Shown here one piece after another: positions 41,651-50,365 of a stretch of 64,000 bases of DNA. The stretch lies in the NCBI GenBank assembly GCA_963781065.1, contig CAWAET010000013.1:40028-104027 (forward strand). The letters are read 5' to 3'. Each line of letters opens with the position of its first letter. Positions within the stretch are counted from its first letter, which is position 1. The position numbers were made by a program, and so were the translations under genes. The stretch comes from CALZJC01 sp963781065 (lineage in GTDB: Bacteria; Acidobacteriota; Thermoanaerobaculia; Multivoradales; JAHEKO01). A model generated the notes under the pieces. That model worked only from the letters and a program-made list of their open reading frames with translations, was not told the origin of the DNA and searched no databases.

Positions 41651-42117
41651 CAGGTGCCGGTCTCCTCGAACTGGAGGCTCTTCATCAGGTCCTTCATGTC
41701 CTCTTGCTTGAAGTCCTCCGGCGCCCGGTACTCGTTGTCGTGCTTGACCATCAGCCGCTGCGTCTGGAAGTGGCCGTCCTTCACCATCGTGCCCTCGACC
41801 ACGACGCCGATGTTCTCGCGGAACATCGCCGGCGGCACGGTTTGTGAGACCACCGGCACGCTGGAGGTGCCGTCGGTGACGGCGAACCGCATCGTCAGGC
41901 CGTCGGCTTCGCGCTGGATGGAGCCCGGCTCCACCAGGCCGCCGAGCCGGACGCTCGTGCCGTAGGCGCGCTGGCCGGCATCGCGCAGTTCGGTCGGGCT
42001 CCAGTAATAGACCAGGTTCTCACCGATGCCGCCAAAGGCGAGATAGGCCATCACGCCGCCGGCGACCAGAAGGGTGACGACCGCCAGCAGGCGGCGACGA
42101 TTGCGCTCTCGATTCAT
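41650..42117 (-). CDS. ccmE: Cytochrome c-type biogenesis heme chaperone CcmE
   Basis: A 155-residue protein: N-terminal helix, then an OB-fold. YWSPTELRDA..., RLGGLVEPGSI and GVVVEGTM are family segments. The covalent-heme motif is in LMVKHDNEYRAPEDF, with the His of KHDNEY as the attachment residue and the nearby Tyr as axial ligand. The ATG at 42115-42117 is preferred, since upstream in-frame codons lie outside the conserved start. Confidence 0.94.
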
Positions 42118-42121
42118 GACC

Positions 42122-42250
42122 TCAGTCCTCGTTGTCCAGGTGTTTCTCGCGCCGGCCAAGGCTCAGCAGATAGACGAGCAGGCCGCCGCCGGTGATCGCG
42201 TAGGCGGCAATGACGTACGACCAACCGCCGATGATAGTGCCTTCAGGCAT
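42122..42250 (-). CDS. ccmD: Heme exporter protein CcmD
   Basis: A 42-residue single-helix protein: MPEGTIIGGWSYVIAAYAIT, then a helix and a basic RREKHLDNED end, typical of CcmD. It helps release holo-CcmE from the CcmABC complex. It is too short for most gene finders and lies exactly between ccmC and ccmE, overlapping the ccmC end by eight bases. Confidence 0.88.
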   Translation of the reverse strand: MPEGTIIGGWSYVIAAYAITGGGLLVYLLSLGRREKHLDNED

Positions 42251-42947
42251 CAACCGCTCCGATCTGGGCGCCGACTCGCGCCGGTTCTTCCACAAACTCG
42301 TTTCGCAGCCGTCCGGTCTCCAGTTTCGCCCGCTTGGCGATCAGCCAGATGGCGATCAGCAGAAAGGCGACCGCGTTGAGCCGCAGCGGCAGCACCATCG
42401 TCGACGACACCGTATCGGGGGTCGACTGGACCTGGTGCAGGCTGCGCCACCAGCGGACGCAGAAGTAGACCAGCGGCACGTCGACAAAGGCGACGATGGT
42501 GGCCACCGCGGTCCAGGTGGCGCGCCGGTCGCTGTCCTCGACAAACGAGCGCAGCGCGAGAACGCCGGCGAACAGCAGCAGCATCACCAGCGAGGTGGTC
42601 AGCCGCACGTCCCAGTCCCACCAGACGCCCCAGGTGGCTCGCGCCCAGATCGATCCCTGGACCAGCAGCAGCGCGTTGAGCACCGCCCCGACCTCGATCG
42701 CGCCGGTGGTCAGGGCGTCCCAGCGCGGCTTGCCGTTCCACAGTCCGAGAATGGCGAAGACGAAGGCTCCCGTGTAGCAGAGCATGGCGATCCAGGCGCT
42801 CGGCACGTGCACGTACATGATTCGCTGGACCTGGCCCATGTACCGCTCCGCCGGCGCCACAAAGAGCCCGAAGTAGCTGCCCACCAGCAGCAGCCCCAGC
42901 CCGAGCAGCCCACACAGGCCCACCCAAGATATTCGGCGAGTCATCAT
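42243..42947 (-). CDS. ccmC: Heme exporter/loading protein CcmC
   Basis: A 234-residue six-helix protein. Seen are the conserved RIMYVHVPSAWIAM segment (His heme ligand), the WWD-type loop ARATWGVWWDWDVRLTTSLV and a later FVDVPLVYFCVRWWRSLHQ with the second His. It loads heme onto CcmE. The ATG pair at the N-terminus follows GGGGGA. A 140-bp gap separates it from ccmB, so it may have its own promoter. Confidence 0.95.
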   Translation of the reverse strand: MMTRRISWVGLCGLLGLGLLLVGSYFGLFVAPAERYMGQVQRIMYVHVPSAWIAMLCYTGAFVFAILGLWNGKPRWDALTTGAIEVGAVLNALLLVQGSIWARATWGVWWDWDVRLTTSLVMLLLFAGVLALRSFVEDSDRRATWTAVATIVAFVDVPLVYFCVRWWRSLHQVQSTPDTVSSTMVLPLRLNAVAFLLIAIWLIAKRAKLETGRLRNEFVEEPARVGAQIGAVDA

Positions 42948-43087
42948 CGTCCCCCTTATACGCGTTGCCGCCAGCGTTGGATCGATCGGACAGACCCCTA
43001 CCGACCGCCACGGCCCGTTGATTCTACCCCCGTTGCCAGTCGCCCCGCCCCGCCCGATGGCGCGGGACCGAGGTCACCCGCCTGGGC

Positions 43088-43774
43088 TCACTTGCCCTCT
43101 TCGATCGCGTAGGGGAAGAGCAGGCCGCACAGGCTCCAGTAGATGACGGCGAAACCGCCTAGCAGTGTCGTCCACGAGCCCAGCTGCTCCAGCGGATCGC
43201 CGCCGAGCACCAGGGCCATCGCCTTGACCGACCCCATCAACACCGGCACGACGAGGGGGAACAGCAGCAGCGGCAGCAGCACGTCCTGGCTGCGCAGCCG
43301 GCTGGTCATCGCCGCATACAGCGTGCCGGGGGCCGACAGGCCGGCGGCGGCGAGCGCCCACAGCCCCACCAGGGTCAGGATCTTCACCACCCCCAGCTCG
43401 ACCGAGTAGAGCACCAGCGCCACCGGGGTGAAGATCGGCGCCAGCAGCAGCAGGAACAGGGTGTTGCCGATCGCCTTGCCGTAGAACAGGGCGACCGGAT
43501 CCACCGGCAGCAGCACCAGGCCCTCGAGGGCGCGATCCTCTTGCTCGAGCCGGAAGCTCTCCGACAGCGACAGGGTCGAGCTCAGCAGCAGCGCCAGGAC
43601 CAGGAAGCCGGCCGCCGCGGCCTGCAGCGCGGCGCTGTCCGGGCCGACGGCGAACGAGAACAGCAGCAGCGTCACGACGCCGAAGAGCACCACCGAGAGG
43701 AAGCGCGACCGGCCGCGCCACTCGAGCAGCAGGTCCTTGCCCACCAGCACCAATGCCTGACGCACGGCTCTCAA
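43088..43774 (-). CDS. ccmB: Heme exporter membrane subunit CcmB
   Basis: A 228-residue membrane protein with six helices. It has LVLVGKDLLLEWRGRSRFLSVVLF at the start and SESFRLEQEDRALEGLVLLPVDPVALFYGKAIGN, the typical CcmB core. It pairs with the CcmA ATPase. TTG 43772-43774 overlaps the ccmA stop and is my preferred start; the GTG nine bases later is also possible. Confidence 0.92.
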   Translation of the reverse strand: MRAVRQALVLVGKDLLLEWRGRSRFLSVVLFGVVTLLLFSFAVGPDSAALQAAAAGFLVLALLLSSTLSLSESFRLEQEDRALEGLVLLPVDPVALFYGKAIGNTLFLLLLAPIFTPVALVLYSVELGVVKILTLVGLWALAAAGLSAPGTLYAAMTSRLRSQDVLLPLLLFPLVVPVLMGSVKAMALVLGGDPLEQLGSWTTLLGGFAVIYWSLCGLLFPYAIEEGK

Positions 43775-44469
43775 GCGGTCTCTCCCAGCCGTTCCGCCAG
43801 CCCGTCGCCGTCGCCCCGCCAGACGATCTGCCCGCGTTCGAGCAGCACCGCCCGGTCGGATAGCCGGCCGGCCCGTCGCACCGCGTGCGAGGCCATGATG
43901 ACCGCCGCGCCGGCCTCGCGGGCGTCGCGGACCCACTGCTCGACCTGCCGCTTGCCCTCGACGTCGAGGGCCGAGAAGGGCTCGTCCAGCAACAGCAGCC
44001 GGGGCTGTTCCAGCCGGGTCCTGAGCAGTGTCAGCCGCTTGCGCATGCCGGCGGAGAAGCCGCCCACCTGAAGTCGCGGCCGGCGATCGAGGCCGACGCC
44101 CTCGAGCAGCGGCATGAGGTCGGCGTCGGCCGCCGGCCGGCCCAGGAGCCGGGCCCAGATCCGCAGCGTCTCGAGGGCGGTGAGCCGGTCGTAGAGGTAG
44201 GACTGGTGCGAGACCATCGACAGCAGGCGCCGGCTGGCGAGCCGCTCGCGCTGGGGGTCCAGCCCGTAGACCGTCAACTCGCCGCGGCTCGGCCGGTAGA
44301 GGCCGGCGGCGAGCCGCAAGAGGGTCGTCTTGCCGGAGCCGTTGGCGCCGGCCAGCACCACGGTCTCGCCCGGCGCCACGTCCAGGTCGACGTGCGCCAG
44401 CGCCCAGTCGCGGCCGAAACGGCGGCCCAGGCCGCGGGTGCGAAGGGCCGGTTGAGAGGTCTTGGACAA
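43771..44469 (-). CDS. ccmA: Heme exporter ATPase CcmA
   Basis: A 232-residue ABC ATPase. It has Walker A LAGANGSGKTTLLRL, the Q-loop in SMVSHQSYLYD, signature FSAGMRKRLTLLRT, Walker B RLLLLDEPFSALD and the switch His in MASHAVR. With CcmB and CcmC it releases holo-CcmE. First gene of the nine-gene ccm cluster; a divergent gene begins at 44661, so the promoter should be in 44470-44660. Confidence 0.94.
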   Translation of the reverse strand: MSKTSQPALRTRGLGRRFGRDWALAHVDLDVAPGETVVLAGANGSGKTTLLRLAAGLYRPSRGELTVYGLDPQRERLASRRLLSMVSHQSYLYDRLTALETLRIWARLLGRPAADADLMPLLEGVGLDRRPRLQVGGFSAGMRKRLTLLRTRLEQPRLLLLDEPFSALDVEGKRQVEQWVRDAREAGAAVIMASHAVRRAGRLSDRAVLLERGQIVWRGDGDGLAERLGETA

Positions 44470-44660
44470 GATGGATCCGGGCGAGCGAAGAGCTCGTCAC
44501 TCCTGCTGCTTTCCGCCCGCCGTGGCGGAGGCGAGAGTCTAGCAGTCCGTGGCCGCGCGCAAACGGCGGCACCTGCCGGGCGATCCGGTGGGCTGTCAGC
44601 GGCTGGCGGCCGCCGAGCTCCGCCGCCGTCAGCCGTCCGGAGCGTGCGATCATCGGGCCG

Positions 44661-46679
44661 ATGGTCCGCCGCTGTGCCAACGTCGCCGCTCGGCTTCTGC
44701 CCGTCGCTCTGGGGGTGGTGGTCGCCTGCTCGACGGCCGGGCCGCCGCCGCAAGCCCCGATCCGCCGGGCGCCGGCGGTGGAGGTGCCCGACCTCGAGAT
44801 TCGCGCCCTGCTGTTGCTGCTGGTCGATCGCCAGACCTACGAGCCCTACACCGTCGACAAGGCGCGCGTCGGCGGGCCGGAGCTGCGGCGGCAGCTGGCG
44901 ACCGCCCTGGGCCGGTTGGGCGACCGGCGGGGGCTGGGCGCGCTCGAGGAGCTGGCGGTGGACGATGCGTTCGAGGTGCGGCGGGCGGCGGCCTTTGCCC
45001 TCGGGCAGCTGGGCGAGCCGGCGGCGCTGCCGGCGCTGCGGCGGGCGGTGCGGGACGAGGATCGCCGCACCGGCGCTTTGGCGGCCGAGGCCATGGCCAA
45101 GCTGGGCGTGCCGCTGGCGGCGGTGGCCGAGGCCGGCGCGCCGCTTGCCGCCGCCGAGCTCGAGGCTCGCCTGCTGCCCGCCCTGTGGCGCTTCTCGGGA
45201 GTCGACGTGGTCCGCCGCGGCGAGCGCGGTCTGGAGCGGCCGGAGCCCGAGCTGCGCCGCGCCGCCGCCTTCGCCCTGACCCGCGAGCCGCGCCGCGAGG
45301 CGCTGGCGGTTGCGCGTCGACTGCTCGCCGACGACGATCCGGTGATCCGCGCCTGGGCGGCGCGCGCCGTCGGCCGGATCGGCGACGGCGGCGACCTCGC
45401 CCGGCTCCTGCCGCTGCTCGAAGACGCCGAGCCCGGCCCGGCGATCCGCGCTCTCGACGCCGCCGCCCGGCTGGTGGACGCCGGGCGCGCGGCGCCCGCC
45501 GACGCGTGGCGCCCGGCGCTGCTCGGCCTGCTCGCAGCCCCCCACGGCGGCGTTCGCCTGGCCGCGGTCGAGGCCGCCGGGCGCTGGCTGCTCGACGAGC
45601 CGCTCGGCGATCGCCTGGTGACGCTGGCCCGGGAGGACCGGCCGGCGCTGGCGGAAGCGGCGCTCGTGGCGCTGGCCCGGGGTGGCGAGCCGCGGGCCGC
45701 GCGCGAGGCGCTTGCGGCGGCGGGCTCGGCGGCGCCCGCCGACCGCGCCGCCGCCGCGGCGGCCGCCGCCGTCCTGGGCGAGCTGGATCTCGTCCGCCGG
45801 CTGGCCGGGGACCCCGAGCCGCGCGTTCGGCAAGCCGCGCTCGCCGGCCTGCTGGCCGAGGAGGGCGAGCGAGATTCGGCGGCGGCCGCCGGGCTGGCCG
45901 ACCCGGACCCGGGGGTGCGTGCGGCCGCCGTCGCCTGGCTGGCGGAGAACCCGCTGGTGCCGGTGATGGAGCTGCTGGGGCCGCTGGGGGGCGAGCGCCA
46001 CGCCGGCGATCTGCCGGAGCTGCCGCTGCTGGGCATCCGCGCCATCGTCTCGCGGGTCGGCGCGGTGCCCCAGGAGCTCGAGGCGGCGGTCTTCGCGCTC
46101 GAGCGCTATGCCGGCGGCGGCTCGCAACTGCTGCGGCGGGCGGCGGCCGACGCCCTGGTCGAGCTGGGGCTGACGCGGCCGCCGGTGGGCAGCGTCGACA
46201 CCGGCCGCCGGGTGGCCGACTACGAGCGCATCGTGGAGCGGACCTGGCAGCCGCGCGAGATCGCGCTTCTGACCGAGCACGGCCCGGTGCGGCTGCGGCT
46301 GGCCTGCCGCGAGGCGCCGCTCAACTGCCTCAACCTGCTGCAGCTGGTGGAGCTGGGCTTCTACGACGGCCTGACCTTCCACCGCGTGGTGCCCGATTTC
46401 GTGGTCCAGGGCGGCGACCCGCGCGGCGACGGCTGGGGCGGCGCCGGCTACACCGTGCGTGACGAGATCGGCCCGGCGGGCTTCGCGGCCGGCACGCTGG
46501 GCATGGCGCTGGGCGGCCGCGACACCGGCGGCAGCCAGTTCTTCATCACCCTGTCGCCGCAGCCCCATCTCGACGGCTCGTTCACCGCCTTCGGCCGGGT
46601 GGTCGGCGGCTGGCAGGCGCTGGAGCGGATCGCCGCCGGCGATCGCATCCTGTCCGCGACGGTCGGCGGGCCCCGCTAG
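44661..46679 (+). CDS. Lipoprotein with HEAT repeats and a cyclophilin peptidyl-prolyl isomerase domain
   Basis: A 672-residue protein. The signal ends LGVVVACST (lipobox Cys). About 480 residues of HEAT/armadillo-like helical repeats follow, with typical lines such as LRRQLATALGRLGDRRGLGALEELAVDD and VRRAAAFALGQLGEPAALPALRRAV. The C-terminal 160 residues are a cyclophilin with TFHRVVPDFVVQGGDP and GGSQFFITLSPQPHLDGSFTAFG, so the catalytic Arg and the FFIT region are present. It is probably a periplasmic or outer-membrane-anchored foldase that holds clients on the HEAT scaffold. Divergent from ccmA. Confidence 0.87.
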   Translation: MVRRCANVAARLLPVALGVVVACSTAGPPPQAPIRRAPAVEVPDLEIRALLLLLVDRQTYEPYTVDKARVGGPELRRQLATALGRLGDRRGLGALEELAVDDAFEVRRAAAFALGQLGEPAALPALRRAVRDEDRRTGALAAEAMAKLGVPLAAVAEAGAPLAAAELEARLLPALWRFSGVDVVRRGERGLERPEPELRRAAAFALTREPRREALAVARRLLADDDPVIRAWAARAVGRIGDGGDLARLLPLLEDAEPGPAIRALDAAARLVDAGRAAPADAWRPALLGLLAAPHGGVRLAAVEAAGRWLLDEPLGDRLVTLAREDRPALAEAALVALARGGEPRAAREALAAAGSAAPADRAAAAAAAAVLGELDLVRRLAGDPEPRVRQAALAGLLAEEGERDSAAAAGLADPDPGVRAAAVAWLAENPLVPVMELLGPLGGERHAGDLPELPLLGIRAIVSRVGAVPQELEAAVFALERYAGGGSQLLRRAAADALVELGLTRPPVGSVDTGRRVADYERIVERTWQPREIALLTEHGPVRLRLACREAPLNCLNLLQLVELGFYDGLTFHRVVPDFVVQGGDPRGDGWGGAGYTVRDEIGPAGFAAGTLGMALGGRDTGGSQFFITLSPQPHLDGSFTAFGRVVGGWQALERIAAGDRILSATVGGPR

Positions 46680-46722
46680 CCGGGCGAAGGCGGCGCCCGA
46701 CTGGGTTAGACTTTTGCCCCCG

Positions 46723-47286
46723 ATGATCCGTTACCGACGCCTTGCCGCCCTGCTGCCGGCCGCCCTGCTGGCGATCTCCTGCGCCACGGCGCCGCCGGGG
46801 GTGACGGAGGGGGTCGAGGAGAGCCCGGAGGTCGAGCTGGTCGGCCTGCTGACCCGCGCCGAGATCGAAGCCGCGCTGCCCGACTGGGTCGTCGCCCAGG
46901 TCGAGGCCCGCCCCGACTCCGAGCAGGCGGTCGCCATGGCGGCGGCCGGTTCGGCCGCGAGCCGGGTGACGGTCTATCTCGGCACCTGGTGCTCGGACAG
47001 CCGGCGCGAGCTGTCGCGCTTCTGGCGGGCGATCGACGAGGCCGGGGGCGAGGCCGCCTTCGAGCTCGCCTATGTCGGCGTCAGTCGCGACAAGGAGCAG
47101 CCGGCCGAACGCCTCGAGGGCCTGGGGCTCGAGTACGTCCCCACCTTCGTGGTCGAGATCGAGGGCGCCGAGACGGGCCGGATCGTCGAGGAGTCGCCCC
47201 ACGGGATCGAGCACGATCTCGCCGCACTGCTGCGCGGCGAGGCCACCGGCCTGATCACCGCCAAAGAGGAGTTGCTGCGTCCCTGA
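46723..47286 (+). CDS. Thioredoxin-like lipoprotein with WCSDS site
   Basis: A 187-residue protein: lipoprotein signal (LLAISCAT), then a thioredoxin fold with VTVYLGTWCSDSRREL, where the second Cys of CxxC is Ser. VPTFVVEIEG supplies the cis-Pro strand. A CxxS site usually gives an isomerase-like or disulfide-reporter role rather than a reductase, but the role here is unknown. It lies 43 bp after the cyclophilin-HEAT gene, so shared transcription is likely and a joint envelope role is plausible. Confidence 0.8.
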   Translation: MIRYRRLAALLPAALLAISCATAPPGVTEGVEESPEVELVGLLTRAEIEAALPDWVVAQVEARPDSEQAVAMAAAGSAASRVTVYLGTWCSDSRRELSRFWRAIDEAGGEAAFELAYVGVSRDKEQPAERLEGLGLEYVPTFVVEIEGAETGRIVEESPHGIEHDLAALLRGEATGLITAKEELLRP

Positions 47287-47325
47287 TCGCTCGGGCGGCT
47301 GGCGGGCGCGGCAAAGACCATCTCG

Positions 47326-47490
47326 ATGCGAGCCGGCTACGGCTGGATACTGCAGTTTGTCGGCCTCGTGGTCGTCGGCGCGGCGCTGCTGGTGGGTTTG
47401 ATCCAGGACGCCCTGCGCGCCGAGGTGGCCATGCTGGCCGTCGGCAGCGGCCTGTTTCTGCTCGGTCGCCGGCTCGATCGCGGCGCCTGA
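47326..47490 (+). CDS. Small membrane protein, 54 residues
   Basis: ATG 47326 opens MRAGYGWILQFVGLVVVGAA and continues to a second hydrophobic stretch, ending FLLGRRLDRGA then stop. Two short hydrophobic segments are predicted. It lies between the thioredoxin-like lipoprotein and the ECF sigma factor genes. No family is recognised; the gene is supported by position, membrane character and a clean stop. Confidence 0.5.
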   Translation: MRAGYGWILQFVGLVVVGAALLVGLIQDALRAEVAMLAVGSGLFLLGRRLDRGA

Positions 47491-47563
47491 GAGACGCCTT
47501 CCAACGACCCCGTCGAGCCGCTCTCCCGACCTGCAACCTTTGATCTAGGCCCTCGTAGAAGGA

Positions 47564-48151
47564 ATGGCAACGGGAACGCCGCAGACCGGCGACAGAGAGC
47601 TGATCGCGGCGGTCCTCAAAGGAGACCAGGAGAGTTTCAGTGAGCTTGTCGGACGGTATCAGGGGCGGCTGGTCAACTACCTCTACCGGCTGCTGCGCGA
47701 CCTCGACGAGGCCCACGACCTGGCGCAAGAAGTCTTCCTGAAGATCTACCAGGCACTCGACCGCTATGACCCCCAGTACAAGTTCTCGACCTGGCTGTTT
47801 CGCGTCGCCCGCAACGCCGCCATCGACCGGATCCGCAAGCGCCGGCTCCACTTCGTGTCGATGGACCGGCGGCGCGACGACGACGGGCCGGGCGGCGCCT
47901 GGGAGCCCAAGAGCGCCGCTGCCGACCCCTATCAGGACCGGCGCAACGTCGAGCGCGGCGCCGCAATCCAGGCGGCGATCGACGCCCTGCCCTGGGAGTA
48001 CCGGCAGCTGATCGTGCTGCGCCACTACGGCGAACTGACCTACGACGAGATCGCGACCTCACAGAAGATGCCCCTCGGAACCGTCAAGAACAAGCTCTTT
48101 CGAGCGCGCCAGATGCTCAAGGAGCACCTGCGTGACTACCTGGTCGACTGA
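47564..48151 (+). CDS. ECF RNA polymerase sigma factor (RpoE-like)
   Basis: A 195-residue sigma factor. Region 2 has FSELVGRYQGRLVNYLYRLLRD, DEAHDLAQEVFLKIYQAL and FSTWLFRVARNAAIDRIRKRR. A charged linker follows, then region 4 with IDALPWEYRQLIVLRHYGELTYDEIATSQKMPLGTVKNKLFRARQML (helix-turn-helix). The next gene, 15 bp downstream, is its likely anti-sigma factor, so this is a self-contained envelope-response pair. Confidence 0.93.
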   Translation: MATGTPQTGDRELIAAVLKGDQESFSELVGRYQGRLVNYLYRLLRDLDEAHDLAQEVFLKIYQALDRYDPQYKFSTWLFRVARNAAIDRIRKRRLHFVSMDRRRDDDGPGGAWEPKSAAADPYQDRRNVERGAAIQAAIDALPWEYRQLIVLRHYGELTYDEIATSQKMPLGTVKNKLFRARQMLKEHLRDYLVD

Positions 48152-48166
48152 CACCGGACCCCAGCC

Positions 48167-48763
48167 GTGAGCACCACCGAAAGACACCAGGACTACCGCG
48201 AACTGCTGCAGATGCAGGCCGACGGCGAGCTGAGCCGGCTCGAGTCGCAGCAGCTTGACCGGCATCTGGCTGCCTGCGCCGACTGCCGCCGCGAGCGGCA
48301 AGAGCTGGCGCGGCTCGACCAGCTGCTCGTCGCGGCCAGCGTGCCGGTGCGCGACGGCTTCCGCGACGAGGTCGTCGCGGCGCTGCCGAGCGCCGCCTGG
48401 CAGAGCCGTCACCCGGCCAGCTGGGCCGCCGGGGTGGCGCTGGTCGTGGCCTTGGGCGGCGGCGCCTTCGCCCTGACCAGCGGCGCCGGCGTCTCGGTCT
48501 CGCCGCTGGCGGAGATCTTCGTCGCGGTGCTCGACCTGTTCCGCTCGTCGCTGCTCGCCGGCGCCGGCCTGCTGGACGCCTCGTGGCGCGGGCTCGGCCT
48601 GGCCCTGGGCCGGCTGTTCGACGGCTCGCTGGTCAACCTGGCGGCCTTTGGCGTCTTCGTCCTCGGCGTCGACGCCCTCTTCCTGCGCCTGCTGCTCAAG
48701 ACCCGGCGCCGGGTGCGTGATGCGGCCGCGGCGCGTGACGCGGCCGGCGAACCGCCGAGTTGA
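48167..48763 (+). CDS. Zinc-finger (zf-HC2) transmembrane anti-sigma factor
   Basis: A 198-residue protein starting at GTG 48167. The N-terminal anti-sigma domain has the HxxxCxxC motif in RHLAACADCRRER preceded by LSRLESQQLD. One to three helices follow (SWAAGVALVVALGGGAFALTS; LVNLAAFGVFVLGVDALFLRLLL). It should bind the ECF sigma factor at the inner membrane and free it on a signal. The Arg-rich C-terminus is cytoplasmic if there are three passes. Confidence 0.87.
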   Translation: MSTTERHQDYRELLQMQADGELSRLESQQLDRHLAACADCRRERQELARLDQLLVAASVPVRDGFRDEVVAALPSAAWQSRHPASWAAGVALVVALGGGAFALTSGAGVSVSPLAEIFVAVLDLFRSSLLAGAGLLDASWRGLGLALGRLFDGSLVNLAAFGVFVLGVDALFLRLLLKTRRRVRDAAAARDAAGEPPS

Positions 48764-48946
48764 TCTCATGTGCCCGACGCCGGCTCCGAGTCTGAGTTGG
48801 CGACCCGGTGCCGGGGCGCGCGGCCCTGGGAGGTGCCTGGCGGCGGCGAGCGCCCTGGCGCCGCGGGCGAATGGTCGAACACCGACTCGCGGCGCCGAAG
48901 CCGGGTCCGGCGGCCTTGATGAGAAACGCAGGCTAGGATCGGCCGC

Positions 48947-49852
48947 ATGAGGATCCTTCACCTCGGAGCGGCACTGTTGCTGGCCGCGGTGCCACTGGCG
49001 GCGCTGCCGCTGGCGGCCGCCGAGTCGGCGCTGGTGATCGAGGCGGACAGCCTGGCGGCGCGCCAGGTCATCGCCCTCGGTCGCGACCTGGTGGTCGACG
49101 GCACGGTGACCTCGGACGCCGCGGTGGTCGGCGGCGACGCCCGGGTGGGCGGCGAGGTGCGCGGCGACCTGATCGTTCTCGGCGGCGACGCCCGGCTCGG
49201 CCCGGCGGCGCGGATCGGCGGCGACGTCTTCGTCCTCGGCGGCCGGCTCGACGCCGAGCGGGGAGCCCAGATCGCCGGCCGGTCGGTCTCCTATCCGACG
49301 ATCGGCTCGGCCTGGCTGACCCTGCTCGAGGGGCCCAGCCTCGGCCTGTCGCCGGTCTCGCCGATTGTCCTGGGCGCCAAGCTGGCGCTGCTGGCCGGCT
49401 GGGTGGCGCTGACCCTGGTGCTCTTCGCGGTGGCGGGCGGGGGGGTGCTGAGCACCTCGCGCTCGGTGGGCGACGAGCCCTTCCGCAACTTCTTCGTCGG
49501 GCTGACCGGCGTCGTGGCGGCGTTCCTCACCGCGCTGCTGTTCGCCGCCCTGGCGGCGGCGCTGGCCGGCGCGCCGATGCTGGTGCTGGTGGTGCTGGTG
49601 GCGCTGCTGCTCAAGCTCTGGGGGATGACGGCGGTCTTCCACGCCCTGGGCAGCTGGGTGCTCGAGCGGCTCGGCCGGCGGCTGACGCCGCTCAACGCGG
49701 CGCTGGTGGGGCTGGTGATCCTGGGGACGGTGAAGATGATCCCCTACGTCGGCACCTGGTGCTGGACGGTGGCGACCCTCATCGGCGTGGGGGCCAGCCT
49801 GTCCACCAAGTTCGGTCGCCGCGAGCCCTGGTTCGAAGCGGTCGCGGCTTGA
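48947..49852 (+). CDS. Membrane protein with bactofilin-like N-terminal beta-helix
   Basis: A 301-residue protein: signal or first helix (LHLGAALLLAAVPLAALPLA), then a repetitive beta region. The repeat reads VIALGRDLVVDGTVTSDAAVVGGDARVGGEVRGDLIVLGGDARLGPAARIGGDVFVLGG, the spacing of polymer-forming (bactofilin-like) proteins. Four to five transmembrane helices follow. It may be the target of the neighbouring sigma factor, as position suggests. Functional role unknown; no catalytic motif. Confidence 0.7.
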   Translation: MRILHLGAALLLAAVPLAALPLAAAESALVIEADSLAARQVIALGRDLVVDGTVTSDAAVVGGDARVGGEVRGDLIVLGGDARLGPAARIGGDVFVLGGRLDAERGAQIAGRSVSYPTIGSAWLTLLEGPSLGLSPVSPIVLGAKLALLAGWVALTLVLFAVAGGGVLSTSRSVGDEPFRNFFVGLTGVVAAFLTALLFAALAAALAGAPMLVLVVLVALLLKLWGMTAVFHALGSWVLERLGRRLTPLNAALVGLVILGTVKMIPYVGTWCWTVATLIGVGASLSTKFGRREPWFEAVAA

Positions 49853-50365
49853 AGCGGCCGGTACAGCCTCGGGCCGGCCGGCTAGTGCGGCGCGGTGGCG
49901 CTTCGGGCCGGCCGGCTTGGAGCCGTGGGGCCTGGCCCTTGGGCGGGGAGCTGATCCTGCGCGCGCCGCTTTCGCTGCGTGCTCGGACACTCCCCGCCTG
50001 ACGGGCCGGCCCCACGGCTCCCGGCCGGCCTCCAGTCGTGGTGTCGCAGCCGGCCTCCGGTCGTGGTGTCGCGGCCAGCCTTCGGGGGTGCCCTGCGGCG
50101 CGACATGGGTAGCGGAAGGCCGCTGGGATGTCCCGGAGTGGCGACTAAAGCGCAGGCGCCGCCGCGGGCGGCCACGTGAGCCGAGCTTCCGCGGCTGCAA
50201 GCCGTGACCCCGGTCCCCCATCTAAGAGAAGCCGAGCCATCGCCACGTAGGGAGCAGCCCAGCGGCTTGGAGCGGCCGAGCCATCGCCGTCTTCTTGACC
50301 GGGCAAGGGCCATCCCGTACTCTCGCTTAGCCCCGCGCCGTCCGTGCGCGGGCTTCCTATAGCCC
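49853..50365. other. Intergenic region with local direct repeats
   Basis: About 513 bp without a supported gene. It contains two copies of CGGGCCGGCCGGCT (near 49871 and 49906), the tandem 25-mer at 50024-50085, and two copies of CGAGCCATCGCC (near 50230 and 50275). It is repeat-rich and GC-skewed, perhaps structured RNA or decayed sequence. A promoter for the TPR gene at 50366 must lie here, but I cannot name the boxes. Confidence 0.45.
50024..50085 (+). repeat. Tandem 25-bp repeat, two full copies and one partial
   Basis: The 25-mer beginning GCCGGCCTCC at 50024-50048 recurs at 50049-50073 with two differences, and a third partial copy (12 bp, one or two differences) follows to 50085. Non-coding. 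Confidence 0.7.
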
